Below, piece after piece: positions 17,662-26,062 of a DNA stretch of 64,000 nucleotides. Numbering within the stretch: position 1 is the stretch's first letter; every line of letters starts with the position of its first letter. The notes under the pieces were generated by a model that saw only the letters and a program-made list of their open reading frames with translations, was not told where the DNA came from and made no database searches. The stretch covers positions 3,038,001 through 3,102,000 of the forward strand of contig NZ_CP022415.1 in NCBI RefSeq assembly GCF_002222635.1, in the 5' to 3' direction. Both the position numbers and the translations under genes were made by a program. The DNA is from Pseudosulfitobacter pseudonitzschiae. GTDB taxonomy: Bacteria > Pseudomonadota > Alphaproteobacteria > Rhodobacterales > Rhodobacteraceae.

Positions 17662-19933
17662 TACGCTTTCCCCGCAAATTCGTTTCGGCTCCAACGCGGG
17701 CCAGCCTGCCACACGGCGGGATGGGATCGCGAAGGTCACCGGTGTCGCGACCTTTGCCGCCGACAACAATCCCGAGGGTCTGCTCTATGCTGTCTACGCC
17801 CATGCGAAGATCGCGCGCGGACGGGTCAGCCATCTTGACCGCGCCGCAGCAGAGGCGCACCCCGGTGTGACCCATGTCATCACGCCGCAGAATCGGCCCG
17901 AGTTGCAGGGCGACCCTTCGGCCAAGCCTACGATGTTCTCCTTCCGCACCGAGGTTTTGCAGGACAACACCGTGCGTTATGCTGGACAACCGATTGCGCT
18001 GGTGCTGGGCGAGACACTGGAGGCCGCCACCGAGGGCGCGCGCCTGCTGGCACCGCAATATGTGGCCGATCCGGCCCGGGTGGGACTGGATGACAACGCG
18101 GCCACCAGCTTTGAGCCGAGCGGCTTTGGCCTGCCGGGCGGGGAAAGCCACGGCGATCTTGAGGCGGGGCACGCCGCGGCAATACGCAGCATCGACGTAA
18201 GCTATGAAACAGCCGCGCAGTATCACAACGCGATGGAGACCCACGCGGTGGTGGCCCAATGGGACGAAGACCGGCTGACGCTGGATATTCCAAGTCAGGC
18301 GCTGAACCTTTCCTGCGCGGCCTATGGCTATTTCTTCGGGATTCCGCCGCAGAATGTGACCGTGCGCAGCCCCTACCTTGGCGGGGGGTTCGGGTCGAAG
18401 GCGATACCGACCGGACCGCAAGTGCTGGCGATCCTCGCCGCGCGGATGACGCAGCGGCCCGTCAAGCTTATGTTCACCCGACAGCAGATGTTCGGGCCAG
18501 CGGGTCACCGTGGAGCGACACGCCAGCGGCTTCGGATGGGCGTGGACGATACCGCCGCCCTGACAGTGATCGACCACGACGGCCTGGCAGAAACCTCGAC
18601 CTTTGATGATTTTGTGGAACCGGCGGCTAATGCCTCGCAGGGCCTTTACGCAGCCAGCGCATTGCGGGCCAGCCACAGGCTGGTGCGGCTGGATGTCGGC
18701 ACGCCGGGACCTATGCGTGCACCGGGCGAGGCGTCAGGCTCTGCCGCTTTGGAATGCGCGATGGACGAGATGGCCGAGGCGGCGGGGATTGACCCGCTGG
18801 AATTCCGTCTTCGCAACTATGCCGAGACGCAGCCCGGCACCGGGCTTCCTTTTTCGTCCAAAGCCTTGCGGGAGTGTTACGCGCAAGGGGCGGAGCGCTT
18901 TGGCTGGGAGGGGCGACCGTTGGCGCCACTGCAAATGCAGGACAGTGACGGCCTGCTGACCGGTTGGGGCATGGGGGCGGCGTTGTTTCCCTGCCCGATG
19001 TTCGCTGCCGAAGCGCGTGCAACGCTCCGCCCCGACGGGACGGCGCTGTTCGAAACTTCTGCCGTTGATATGGGACAGGGGGCCTGGACGTCGCTGGCGC
19101 AGATTGCGGCGGACAGTCTTGGCCTGACGCTGGATCAGGTCGAGTTCCACGCGGGGCACTCGTCACTGCCCGATGGCGGTGTCGCGGGTGGCTCTGGGCA
19201 TACCGCCACGGCGGGCGGTGCGCTGCACGCTGCGGGTGGGGATGTGGTGCGCCAGCTTGGCGAGCTTGCGACGGCAGATCCGGCCTCGCCTCTTTACGGC
19301 GCGGGCAATACCAGCCTGGTGGCGCGGGACGGGTGGCTGCTGATGGAGGAGGACGAGAGCCGTCGCGAGCGTTTCGCCGACATCCTCGCGCGTGCCGGAC
19401 AGACCGAGATGACTGGTACAGGCCGCGCCGGGCGCGCGCCCGAGGATGCCATGCGCCATGCGATGAACTCTCATGGCGCGGTCTTCGCCGAGGTGAAAGT
19501 GGACCCGGATCTGTGTCAGGTTCGGGTGACCCGACTGGTGGGGGCCTTTGCTGCCGGGCGGATCATCAACCCACGGCTGACCGAGAGCCAGCTGATGGGA
19601 GGCATGATCTGGGGCACCTCCTTTGCACTGCATGAGGCCGCCCGGCACGACCCGCGCAGCGGGCGCATCGTGAACGCGGATTTTGCGGGTTATCATGTGC
19701 CGGTGAACGCTGATGTGAGCGGGCTGGAGGTGATTACAGTGCACGAAGATGATCCTTACGTGAACGCCCTTGGGATCAAGGGCGTGGGCGAGATAGGGGT
19801 TGTCGGGACGGTCGGGGCCATCGGCAACGCGATCTGGCATGCGACCGGCAAGCGCGTGCGCCATTTCCCGATCCGCATTGCGGATTTGTTGATTGCGTTA
19901 CCCCCCGCAGATCCAAGGGGGTCAGGGTTGTAA
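17654..19933 (+). CDS. molybdenum hydroxylase, molybdopterin-binding subunit (PaoC-like)
   Basis: 759 residues, the size of PaoC/YagR-type large subunits. Moco-binding GGGFGSK is at 243-249, MRAPGEASGSAALE in the middle, and the catalytic Glu is E713 in KGVGEIGVVG near the C-terminus. With the two upstream subunits it should hydroxylate aldehydes or N-heterocycles using water, passing electrons through the Fe-S centres to FAD. PaoABC oxidises a range of aldehydes, which fits a detoxification role under TetR control. No XdhC/PaoD-type maturation gene accompanies it, so cofactor loading must rely on a host chaperone encoded elsewhere. Confidence 0.92.
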   Translation: MSDTLSPQIRFGSNAGQPATRRDGIAKVTGVATFAADNNPEGLLYAVYAHAKIARGRVSHLDRAAAEAHPGVTHVITPQNRPELQGDPSAKPTMFSFRTEVLQDNTVRYAGQPIALVLGETLEAATEGARLLAPQYVADPARVGLDDNAATSFEPSGFGLPGGESHGDLEAGHAAAIRSIDVSYETAAQYHNAMETHAVVAQWDEDRLTLDIPSQALNLSCAAYGYFFGIPPQNVTVRSPYLGGGFGSKAIPTGPQVLAILAARMTQRPVKLMFTRQQMFGPAGHRGATRQRLRMGVDDTAALTVIDHDGLAETSTFDDFVEPAANASQGLYAASALRASHRLVRLDVGTPGPMRAPGEASGSAALECAMDEMAEAAGIDPLEFRLRNYAETQPGTGLPFSSKALRECYAQGAERFGWEGRPLAPLQMQDSDGLLTGWGMGAALFPCPMFAAEARATLRPDGTALFETSAVDMGQGAWTSLAQIAADSLGLTLDQVEFHAGHSSLPDGGVAGGSGHTATAGGALHAAGGDVVRQLGELATADPASPLYGAGNTSLVARDGWLLMEEDESRRERFADILARAGQTEMTGTGRAGRAPEDAMRHAMNSHGAVFAEVKVDPDLCQVRVTRLVGAFAAGRIINPRLTESQLMGGMIWGTSFALHEAARHDPRSGRIVNADFAGYHVPVNADVSGLEVITVHEDDPYVNALGIKGVGEIGVVGTVGAIGNAIWHATGKRVRHFPIRIADLLIALPPADPRGSGL

Positions 19934-20355
19934 AGAAGGGCGGGCAGGTGAAACCCTTATAGGCCGCTGAGGTGTTGTCGCGGCTTTGTCAGGTTGTTTC
20001 TCAACGCTTAGATAAGAAGCCGATGCGGTAGCATCAGGCCTTGATTTCGCCCACGCAACCAACCCAGAGGCCTTGGGCCTCTGTTCGTGTGCGGCGGTAG
20101 TCAGAGGCGGAGAGACGGTGACGTTACAGAAGCTAAGACTGGCAATACCTCTCAACCGAATGACCGAACTTGGCCGCCCAAGTTTCGAACGCACCGCCGG
20201 AGGTCCGTTTCGGGTAGGGCGCGTTCTGAGTTGCAACCGATCTGTGCAACGCTTCCCCTCCACTGGTGAAACGCGCCATCGGGGCGCACTGAATTATTCG
20301 GGCTAACATCTTTATCACCAATTTCATTGGAAAAACCAACGCTGACCTGCGTGTT
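19934..20355. other. spacer between oxidoreductase and NRPS genes
   Basis: 422 bases between convergent gene ends, with no supported gene. A dyad AGAGGCC-TTG-GGCCTCT at 20066-20082 followed by GTTCGTGT could act as a weak terminator. Short frames here have no recognisable protein sequence. Confidence 0.5.
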
Positions 20356-23300
20356 CTACACGAACTGTGCGTCCCGTTCGCTTTTCTTTGCCATCAGTGT
20401 CTGGGCCGCCCCGTGGCGGTTGAGCGCGGCGCGCAGGCAGGGTGAAAAAGCGGCCACACTGAGCGGCCCAAGCATATCGTCATGCCCGCAATCCAGGTTG
20501 ATCCGCCGCGTTCCGGCCCGCGAATGCGGCCCCCACGGATTGCCGCGCCAGTCCAGCAGGGTGTCAATCGCCGCCGACTTGCCCTGCGTTGCGCAAATGT
20601 CGATGATCGGGGCGTTGACCCGCCCCGGAACATGACGCCGCGCGAGATCGAGATTGGCCTCGACCACATCACGGATCCGGGTTTCGAAGCGGTCATTGCC
20701 AAGGGTTGCGCGCAAGGCTTCGATCTCGGGCCGCGTGACCAGCTTTTCCGCCAGCGCGTCCAGCGTACGGATCGCGGGGTCTGGGGCTTCTCCGAGAAAG
20801 GCCAGCGTCTGTTGCACCCGTGTTGCTTGGGTGCAGGCAGCGGTTTCGGGTTGAAACGGAAAGGCATCGAGCAGACACAGATAGGCGATCCGCTCCCCTT
20901 GTGTTTCGAGCTGATGCGCAATCTCTTGCGCGGCAAGGCCCCCGAAGGACCAGCCAAGAAGGAAATATGGCCCCTCGGGTTGCACGGCCTGGATACGGGC
21001 TACGTAATCGCGCGCCATGCTGCGCAGGTCAGGCCAGTTGTCCGGTCCGGTCAGGGCAGGGGATTGCAGGGCGCAAATACCTACCTTTTGGGGAAGGGTC
21101 TGTATCAGGGCCGAATAGCCCCAGCCAATCCCAAGAACGGGATGCAGGCAAAAGACCGTTGGGGCATCATCATCCGCCTTGCGCAGGTCGAGAACGGGGC
21201 TCAGCGGATCAGCCGCACAGGCGCTGTCTATCTCGGCGGCCAGCCGACGCAGGCCGGGATTGGCAAAGACGGTGGCCAGCGCAATGTCAGACCCATAGTC
21301 GCGGCGTAGACCGGCGATAAGCCGTGCGGCGGAAAGACTTGTCCCGCCCAATTGAAAGAAATCGTCATCAATCCCCACGTCCTGTCGATTCAGTGCGTCG
21401 CGCACCCGGTCAAGAAGGTGGCGCTCGGTTGGTGAAAGCGGTTCGGCGGCAGCCCGCCCGCAGGTGCCGCGCGCGGGGGTGATGGGCGGCAGTGCCTTCA
21501 GGTCGCGCTTGCCGTTGGTCGTTTGCGGTATGGCCGGAATCCGTATGAACACGTGGGGCACCATATAGTCGGGCAGACGGGCGCGCAGATATGTTTCAAG
21601 TGACGGGATTTCGACCGGATCGGTGCTGCAGAAATAGCCCAGCAGGTGATCGTGATTGTCGGGCTTGACGACCACGGCATCGTTAATGGTGTCAAACTGG
21701 CGCATCACCGCCTCGACCTCTCCGGTTTCGATCCGGTGGCCGCGTACCTTGATCTGGAAGTCGATCCGCCCGAAATGTTCCAGCGTACCTGTATCGGTCC
21801 AGCGGCCCAGATCGCCGGTCCGGTAAACGCGTCCCAGCGTCGTTTCGATGAAGCGTTCGCCAGTCAGGTCGGTGCGGGCGTGGTATCCCTGCGCCAGCCC
21901 GACACCGCCGATCCAGATTTCACCGATGGTTCCGACGGGTGCGGGTGTTCCGAACCGGTCCAGAACAAAAATCCGTTCACCGGCAAGAGGACGCCCGACA
22001 GACGGGTGGGCCGCTGTGTCGGGGGTGATCCGTGCGAGGCTGGACCAGATGGTTGTTTCGGTCGGGCCGTAGACGTTGAACAGCGGCCCGCCTGTCACCA
22101 GCCGCCGTGCCAGATCGCCCGGAAGCGTTTCCCCGCCGACAAGCTTGGTCAGCGAGCGCAGTGCTGACCCTTTGGCTTCGAGCGCGAGAGACCACAGCGA
22201 CGGCGTTGCCTGAAGATGGGTCACGTCCGACGTTTCAATCCGCGCGTTCAGCAGATCGGGATCAAGCGTTTCGTGCCGCTGCGCGATTTCAACCGTGCCG
22301 CCCACGCTAAGCGGCAACAGCATTTCCAGTGTCGCGATGTCAAAGGCGATTGTGGTGACAGCCAGCCAACGTGTCGCCGCATCCAGCCCGATTGCGTCAC
22401 GCATCGCTGCAAGCAGGGCCCACAGCGCCCCGTGGCCAATATCGACGCCCTTGGGCTGGCCCGTCGACCCTGAGGTGAAGATAACATAGGCCAGATCACC
22501 GGCTGTGCGGGGCTGCGCGTCATTGGGCCAGTCGGCTGGCGCATCGGTGAACAGGTCCGCGCCCAGAACCAAACTCTCTACCATGCCTGCGGGCGCGGTG
22601 CCGGTTCGGTCGGCGGGCATCAACACCAGATTAGGCGCGGCGGTTTCAAGGATCAGCGCGTTGCGTTTCTCGGGGGCGTAGGGATCAAGCGGGAGATAGG
22701 TCGCGCCAATCCGGTGCAATGCCAGGATCGCCGCCGGCAGCAGCACCGTGCGATCAAGCAACAGCGCCACTATATTGCCCCGCACGACTCCGCGCCGCAG
22801 CAGGGCCTGTGCAATCCGCGAGGCCACCGCGTCAAGACCGTCATAGGTCAGACGCTGCACACCGTCATGAACCGCGATGCGGTCCGGAGCCTCTTTGCGC
22901 TGACTGTCAAACGCATCAAGCCAGCTTGCGCCCGTCGGGGCCGGGCCACCGTCAGACCATGCGGCGATTTTTTCCTGTTCGTCCGGCAGGTAAATCGCCG
23001 CCGCGCGCACCGCGTCGTCCGGACGGGTCACCATCCCGCGCAGGAAAAGATGCAGGCGTTCGAGATGGCCTTCGACCTCGGCACGGGAATAAAGGCCCGG
23101 ATTGGCGTTGAGCGTCAGGACCAGCCCCTGTCCGTCGCCACGATCAAAGATAAAGGCCGTAAGATCGTCCACCGACCCGTTTGACAGGTTCGTTACCCTG
23201 GCAGGGACAGGCCCGAAATGCAGCGTATAGTCGAAGGGTTCGAAATTGACGGCTATGGTGGCGACCTGTTGATCGGCCCGCGTCAGACCAAGATCGCGGC

Positions 23301-24303
23301 GGACCTGCTCAAACCGGTATTTCTGGTGACGCAGGGCACCCATCATGGTCTGACCACCCTGGCGCACCAGTTCCGCAAAGCTGATTTCCCGAGAAAAATC
23401 AAAGCGCAGCGCGACGGCATTTGCTGCCATCATCGCCACCGCGCGTTCGGATCGTGACAGCCGCCCCAGAACCGGCATGGCCAGCACCAGATCCTGGGCG
23501 CCGGTCATCCGGTGAACGTAACCGGCAAAGGCCGAGACCATCACCTGGGGCAGCGAAATGCCGGTTTGCGCGGAAAACGCGCGCAGCCGGTTGCTGTCTT
23601 CTATGCTCAGCCGACGGCTGGCGCAGATCACACCGCCGGTGCGGGTGCCGCCGGTCGACAGCGTCACCGGATCGGGCAGCGCGGCCAGCTTTTCGGCCCA
23701 ATAGTCACGGTCGCGCCCGGCCCGCTTGCCATCACTATAGCCGCGCTCGGCTTCCAGCAACACATCGGCAGGGGCAAGGCCCGAGGGGGGCGGCGTTTCC
23801 CCGCGCAGCCGCGCCGTGTAGATTTCTGCGCAGCGGCGCGCGATAAGGCCGCCGGAATGACCGTCGAGCAGCACGTGGTGGGCGCAATGATACCACAGGT
23901 GGTGACGCGCATTCAGGCGGATCAATGCCGCGCGCCACAGCCCGCGTTTGTGATCTTTCAGGTCGGTCTGCATCCACGTTGTCGCCGCAGCCATAGGGTC
24001 GGCGTGGTCGCTAAAGTCGATCAACGGAATCTCGCCTTCAAAGTGCGGCGCGATTTCAACTTGTAACCCCGCCGTGCGCGGAACAAGGCGGGCACGGGGG
24101 GCCTGTATCTCGTTGGCCAGCCATCGCAGCGTGTCCAAAAACAGGGTCGTGTCCAGATCGCCCTGCAAAGACAGGTATTCCGCAAGGTTGAACAGATAGC
24201 CATCGGGGCTGAGCTGTTCGGCGAACCAGATCCCGTTCTGGGCAGCATTCGCCGAAAGGCTCGTCTGGTCTGGCGAGATTACAAAGGTGTTATCCAACAG
24301 CAT
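20356..24303 (-). CDS. one-module nonribosomal peptide synthetase, C-A-T-TE, predicted glycine-activating
   Basis: 1315 residues from the ATG at 24303, chosen for AGAAGGAAA just upstream; an ATG at 24321 lacks a ribosome site. Domains: condensation (about 10-450) with intact HHVLLDG at 142-148; adenylation with TSGSTGQPKG, YGPTETT and NGKRDLK; carrier with phosphopantetheine Ser989 in LGGTSLS; thioesterase with Ser1119 in GWSFGG and a terminal GHDD His. The order matches EntF. Specificity residues read by eye are D-I-L-Q-L-G-V-I-W-K, one change from the glycine code DILQLGLIWK. The C domain should join an acyl or peptidyl donor to glycine and the TE release it. No donor-making genes are present, so the product is unknown. 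The PPTase gene overlaps its 5' end. Confidence 0.93.
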   Translation of the reverse strand: MLLDNTFVISPDQTSLSANAAQNGIWFAEQLSPDGYLFNLAEYLSLQGDLDTTLFLDTLRWLANEIQAPRARLVPRTAGLQVEIAPHFEGEIPLIDFSDHADPMAAATTWMQTDLKDHKRGLWRAALIRLNARHHLWYHCAHHVLLDGHSGGLIARRCAEIYTARLRGETPPPSGLAPADVLLEAERGYSDGKRAGRDRDYWAEKLAALPDPVTLSTGGTRTGGVICASRRLSIEDSNRLRAFSAQTGISLPQVMVSAFAGYVHRMTGAQDLVLAMPVLGRLSRSERAVAMMAANAVALRFDFSREISFAELVRQGGQTMMGALRHQKYRFEQVRRDLGLTRADQQVATIAVNFEPFDYTLHFGPVPARVTNLSNGSVDDLTAFIFDRGDGQGLVLTLNANPGLYSRAEVEGHLERLHLFLRGMVTRPDDAVRAAAIYLPDEQEKIAAWSDGGPAPTGASWLDAFDSQRKEAPDRIAVHDGVQRLTYDGLDAVASRIAQALLRRGVVRGNIVALLLDRTVLLPAAILALHRIGATYLPLDPYAPEKRNALILETAAPNLVLMPADRTGTAPAGMVESLVLGADLFTDAPADWPNDAQPRTAGDLAYVIFTSGSTGQPKGVDIGHGALWALLAAMRDAIGLDAATRWLAVTTIAFDIATLEMLLPLSVGGTVEIAQRHETLDPDLLNARIETSDVTHLQATPSLWSLALEAKGSALRSLTKLVGGETLPGDLARRLVTGGPLFNVYGPTETTIWSSLARITPDTAAHPSVGRPLAGERIFVLDRFGTPAPVGTIGEIWIGGVGLAQGYHARTDLTGERFIETTLGRVYRTGDLGRWTDTGTLEHFGRIDFQIKVRGHRIETGEVEAVMRQFDTINDAVVVKPDNHDHLLGYFCSTDPVEIPSLETYLRARLPDYMVPHVFIRIPAIPQTTNGKRDLKALPPITPARGTCGRAAAEPLSPTERHLLDRVRDALNRQDVGIDDDFFQLGGTSLSAARLIAGLRRDYGSDIALATVFANPGLRRLAAEIDSACAADPLSPVLDLRKADDDAPTVFCLHPVLGIGWGYSALIQTLPQKVGICALQSPALTGPDNWPDLRSMARDYVARIQAVQPEGPYFLLGWSFGGLAAQEIAHQLETQGERIAYLCLLDAFPFQPETAACTQATRVQQTLAFLGEAPDPAIRTLDALAEKLVTRPEIEALRATLGNDRFETRIRDVVEANLDLARRHVPGRVNAPIIDICATQGKSAAIDTLLDWRGNPWGPHSRAGTRRINLDCGHDDMLGPLSVAAFSPCLRAALNRHGAAQTLMAKKSERDAQFV

Positions 24304-24940
24304 CGGGTTTCCTTCTGTCATATTGGGTCAGGAGTTGCGTGCAGGGGGGATGTCTGTCGTATGCAATCACCGAGACATCCACGCCCGCGCCGTCGCTGGC
24401 CAGCATGCCAGTCAGACCGTCACGCAGGACAAGGGGATGAAATAACAGCGGCGGCAGGGCGTCGTCTTTCCACAGCAGTGCGGCGCGCGACGACCGCATC
24501 AGCACAACCTGAAACCGCCCGATCAACGTCGAAAGGCCGCCGCGCCAGGCTTTGACGGCGGCCTCTGTCGCCGCCCACCATATCCCCAGATCACAGCGCG
24601 ATCTGATCCCCAGCGCTTCGGGTGTCGTCCGTGGGCGGGTCAGAGAGACCAGCGCCGTGGAATCAGTCATGCGCAGATCGCCGAGCGCCACAAGATCCAC
24701 CCCGATCCGTCCCAGCCGTTGTTGCGCATGAAGCGTCAGCCCGCCGGCATGGGAGCGCGAGATATGGCGTGCCGGATCTTCGGGATCATATGGCACCCCG
24801 TCATCAAGATGCGCGATGCTATCGGCCCAGTCCGGACGCGCAACGATTGGAACGCGGATCGCGCGGGGTGGCGCGGAACGGTCGATTCGCCCGCGGTTAC
24901 GGGGCCGCACATCCGGATTTTGGGCGCTGATAAAAGCCAT
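24290..24940 (-). CDS. 4'-phosphopantetheinyl transferase (Sfp/EntD type)
   Basis: 216 residues. The three family signatures are visible in order: ISRSHAGG (60-67), RIGVDLV (78-84, metal-binding Asp) and WAATEAAVKAW (122-132), matching the W-x-x-K-E-A-x-x-K region with Thr in place of the first Lys. It should transfer phosphopantetheine from CoA to the carrier-domain serine of the NRPS that follows. The genes overlap by 14 bases, so they are co-translated. A dedicated activator suggests the pair was transferred as a functional unit. Confidence 0.85.
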   Translation of the reverse strand: MAFISAQNPDVRPRNRGRIDRSAPPRAIRVPIVARPDWADSIAHLDDGVPYDPEDPARHISRSHAGGLTLHAQQRLGRIGVDLVALGDLRMTDSTALVSLTRPRTTPEALGIRSRCDLGIWWAATEAAVKAWRGGLSTLIGRFQVVLMRSSRAALLWKDDALPPLLFHPLVLRDGLTGMLASDGAGVDVSVIAYDRHPPCTQLLTQYDRRKPDAVG

Positions 24941-25134
24941 TGATCCAAGCCTGCAATGGGGTTGTGGCTGGCACGTGCACGCGCGAACTTCAACCTAAGA
25001 GGGAATATTCTTGGACCACTGGTACATACTAAAGATGTGAACTTACATAGCAAAAGATAATTTTTACAATAACTTCAAAAAGGCTGCTGAAATAATAGAC
25101 AGCGAGAGGCGTTGTTGCAGGGAGGAGGTCTCGT
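24941..25134. other. AT-rich divergent promoter region of the PPTase/NRPS operon
   Basis: About 190 bases, noticeably more AT-rich than the surroundings from 25010 on (for example AAAGATAATTTTTACAATAA). It lies between the start of the PPTase gene and the start of a truncated gene reading the other way, so it should hold two promoters. No clear operator was found. Confidence 0.4.
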
Positions 25135-25186
25135 GTGGTAGCAGAGTTCTTTGTCTCGGATCTGAACGCTATTGATGCCGCACAAG
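25135..25186 (+). pseudogene. 5' stub of an unknown gene cut by the right IS6-like copy
   Basis: A near-perfect ribosome site GGAGGAGG (25121-25128) stands six bases before GTG at 25135. The frame VVAEFFVSDLNAIDAAQ continues 17 codons to the first base of the IS, then reads through IS sequence to a stop after 17 more codons. The signal suggests a real start whose gene body was removed by the insertion. The product cannot be recognised from so few residues, but its position, divergent from the PPTase/NRPS pair, makes it a likely former member of that biosynthetic cluster. Confidence 0.45.
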
Positions 25187-26002
25187 GGTGTTGTCACATT
25201 AACGGGCCTGAGGTTGCTGGTTCATTGATCTGGGCGTAGGCGGTGTCGATGCAGACACAGAAGATCAGCTACAAACGCCATCGGTTTCCGCCTCAGATCA
25301 TCGCTCATGTTGTCTGGCTCTACGTCCGGTTCAACTTGAGCCTGCGGGAGGTAGAGGAGATGATGCTGGGACGTGGCGTGGACGTTTCGTATGAAACGAT
25401 CCGGCGCTGGACCGTCAAGTTCGGCCCCCTGATCGCCCACGTTCTGCGGCGACGGCAGCCGGGCCCTGGCGATGTCTGGCATCTGGACGAAGTCGTTGTG
25501 AAGATCGCAGGCCGGTCATACTGGCTCTGGCGCGCAGTCGACCAAAACGGCGTTGTTCTTGAAGAAATCCTTCAATCGAGGCGAGACAAGCGCGCCGCAA
25601 AGCGGCTTTTGGTCAAGCTGATGAAGCGCCGGGGCTTCGTTCCCAAAAGGATCATTACGGACAAATTGCGATCCTACGGCGCCGCCAAGCGCGAAGTCGC
25701 GCCTGGCCTTGATCATTGGTCACACAAGGGGCTCAATAACCGTGCCGAGAACAGCCACTTGCCCTTCCGAAAGCGAGAGCGGGTGATGCAAGGCTTCCGA
25801 TCGCCGGGTGGATTACAACGCTTTGTATCTATGCAGTCCGCAACCCGAAATTCCTTCTCTGTCCCAGCCCGCCGCCGCTCTGCCCTCACCATCCGCTACC
25901 ATCGGCTCGAAGCATTCGAGGCGTGGAAATCCGCGGCACATGCCGCTTGATCAACGAACGGCATGTCAACTTGCAAACTCGGCGAGTTAACGTGACAACA
26001 CC
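25187..26002 (+). mobile_element. right IS6-like element, complete (816 bp)
   Basis: Ends are imperfect inverted repeats: GGTGTTGTCACATTAACGGG at 25187 and, on the other strand from 26002, GGTGTTGTCACGTTAACTCG. It carries one intact transposase. Size and organisation are those of the IS6 family. It is inverted relative to the left copy and inserted 60 bases before the start of a sugar epimerase gene. Confidence 0.9.
25243..25950 (+). CDS. IS6-family transposase
   Basis: 235 residues from GTG at 25243; ATG at 25249 is equally possible. DDE catalytic residues are present: Asp in WHLDEVVVK, Asp in RIITDKLRSY and Glu in KRERVMQGF, with RAENSH before the last. An N-terminal helix-turn-helix-like zone, LSLREVEEMMLGRGVDVSYE, contacts the ends. 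It is the only intact copy in the window and could mobilise both copies. Confidence 0.95.
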   Translation: MSMQTQKISYKRHRFPPQIIAHVVWLYVRFNLSLREVEEMMLGRGVDVSYETIRRWTVKFGPLIAHVLRRRQPGPGDVWHLDEVVVKIAGRSYWLWRAVDQNGVVLEEILQSRRDKRAAKRLLVKLMKRRGFVPKRIITDKLRSYGAAKREVAPGLDHWSHKGLNNRAENSHLPFRKRERVMQGFRSPGGLQRFVSMQSATRNSFSVPARRRSALTIRYHRLEAFEAWKSAAHAA

Positions 26003-26062
26003 TGTCATGGTGCTGTTTGCCCCCCGGGCGACACATTTCCATCCGAATCAGCCGGCAGGACA

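Larger units (their letters stand above)
12907..26002. mobile_element. IS6-bounded composite island with PaoABC-like and NRPS cargo
   Basis: Two copies of the same IS6-like element in opposite orientation, apparently near identical, flank 15109-25186. The island splits an exopolysaccharide locus: a truncated Wza-type gene on the left, and an epimerase, sugar transferase and CapD-like gene on the right. The left outer inverted repeat lacks about seven terminal bases, so no 8-bp target duplication can be read. The cargo ends are raw: a gene fragment runs into the right IS at 25135-25186. IS6 elements move by replicative cointegrate formation and make such pseudo-compound transposons. Boundaries are sequence-derived; the history is inferred. 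Confidence 0.8.

Noticed and set aside
16112..19933. Carbon monoxide dehydrogenase (CoxSML)
   Set aside because: The large subunit lacks the CoxL-type AYRCSFR active-site signature, and the FAD subunit has the PaoB-like four-Cys insertion.
20356..24303. Indigoidine synthetase (IgiD/IndC type)
   Set aside because: There is a full C domain, no oxidase insertion in the A domain, and a glycine-like rather than glutamine-like code.
20356..24303. Enterobactin-type EntF
   Set aside because: Domain order matches, but the code is glycine-like rather than serine (DVWHFSLVDK), and no entABCDE, export or uptake genes are near.
12907..26002. 8-bp target duplication flanking the island
   Set aside because: The left outer IS end is damaged, and the flanking bases on either side of the two copies do not match in direct or inverted orientation.
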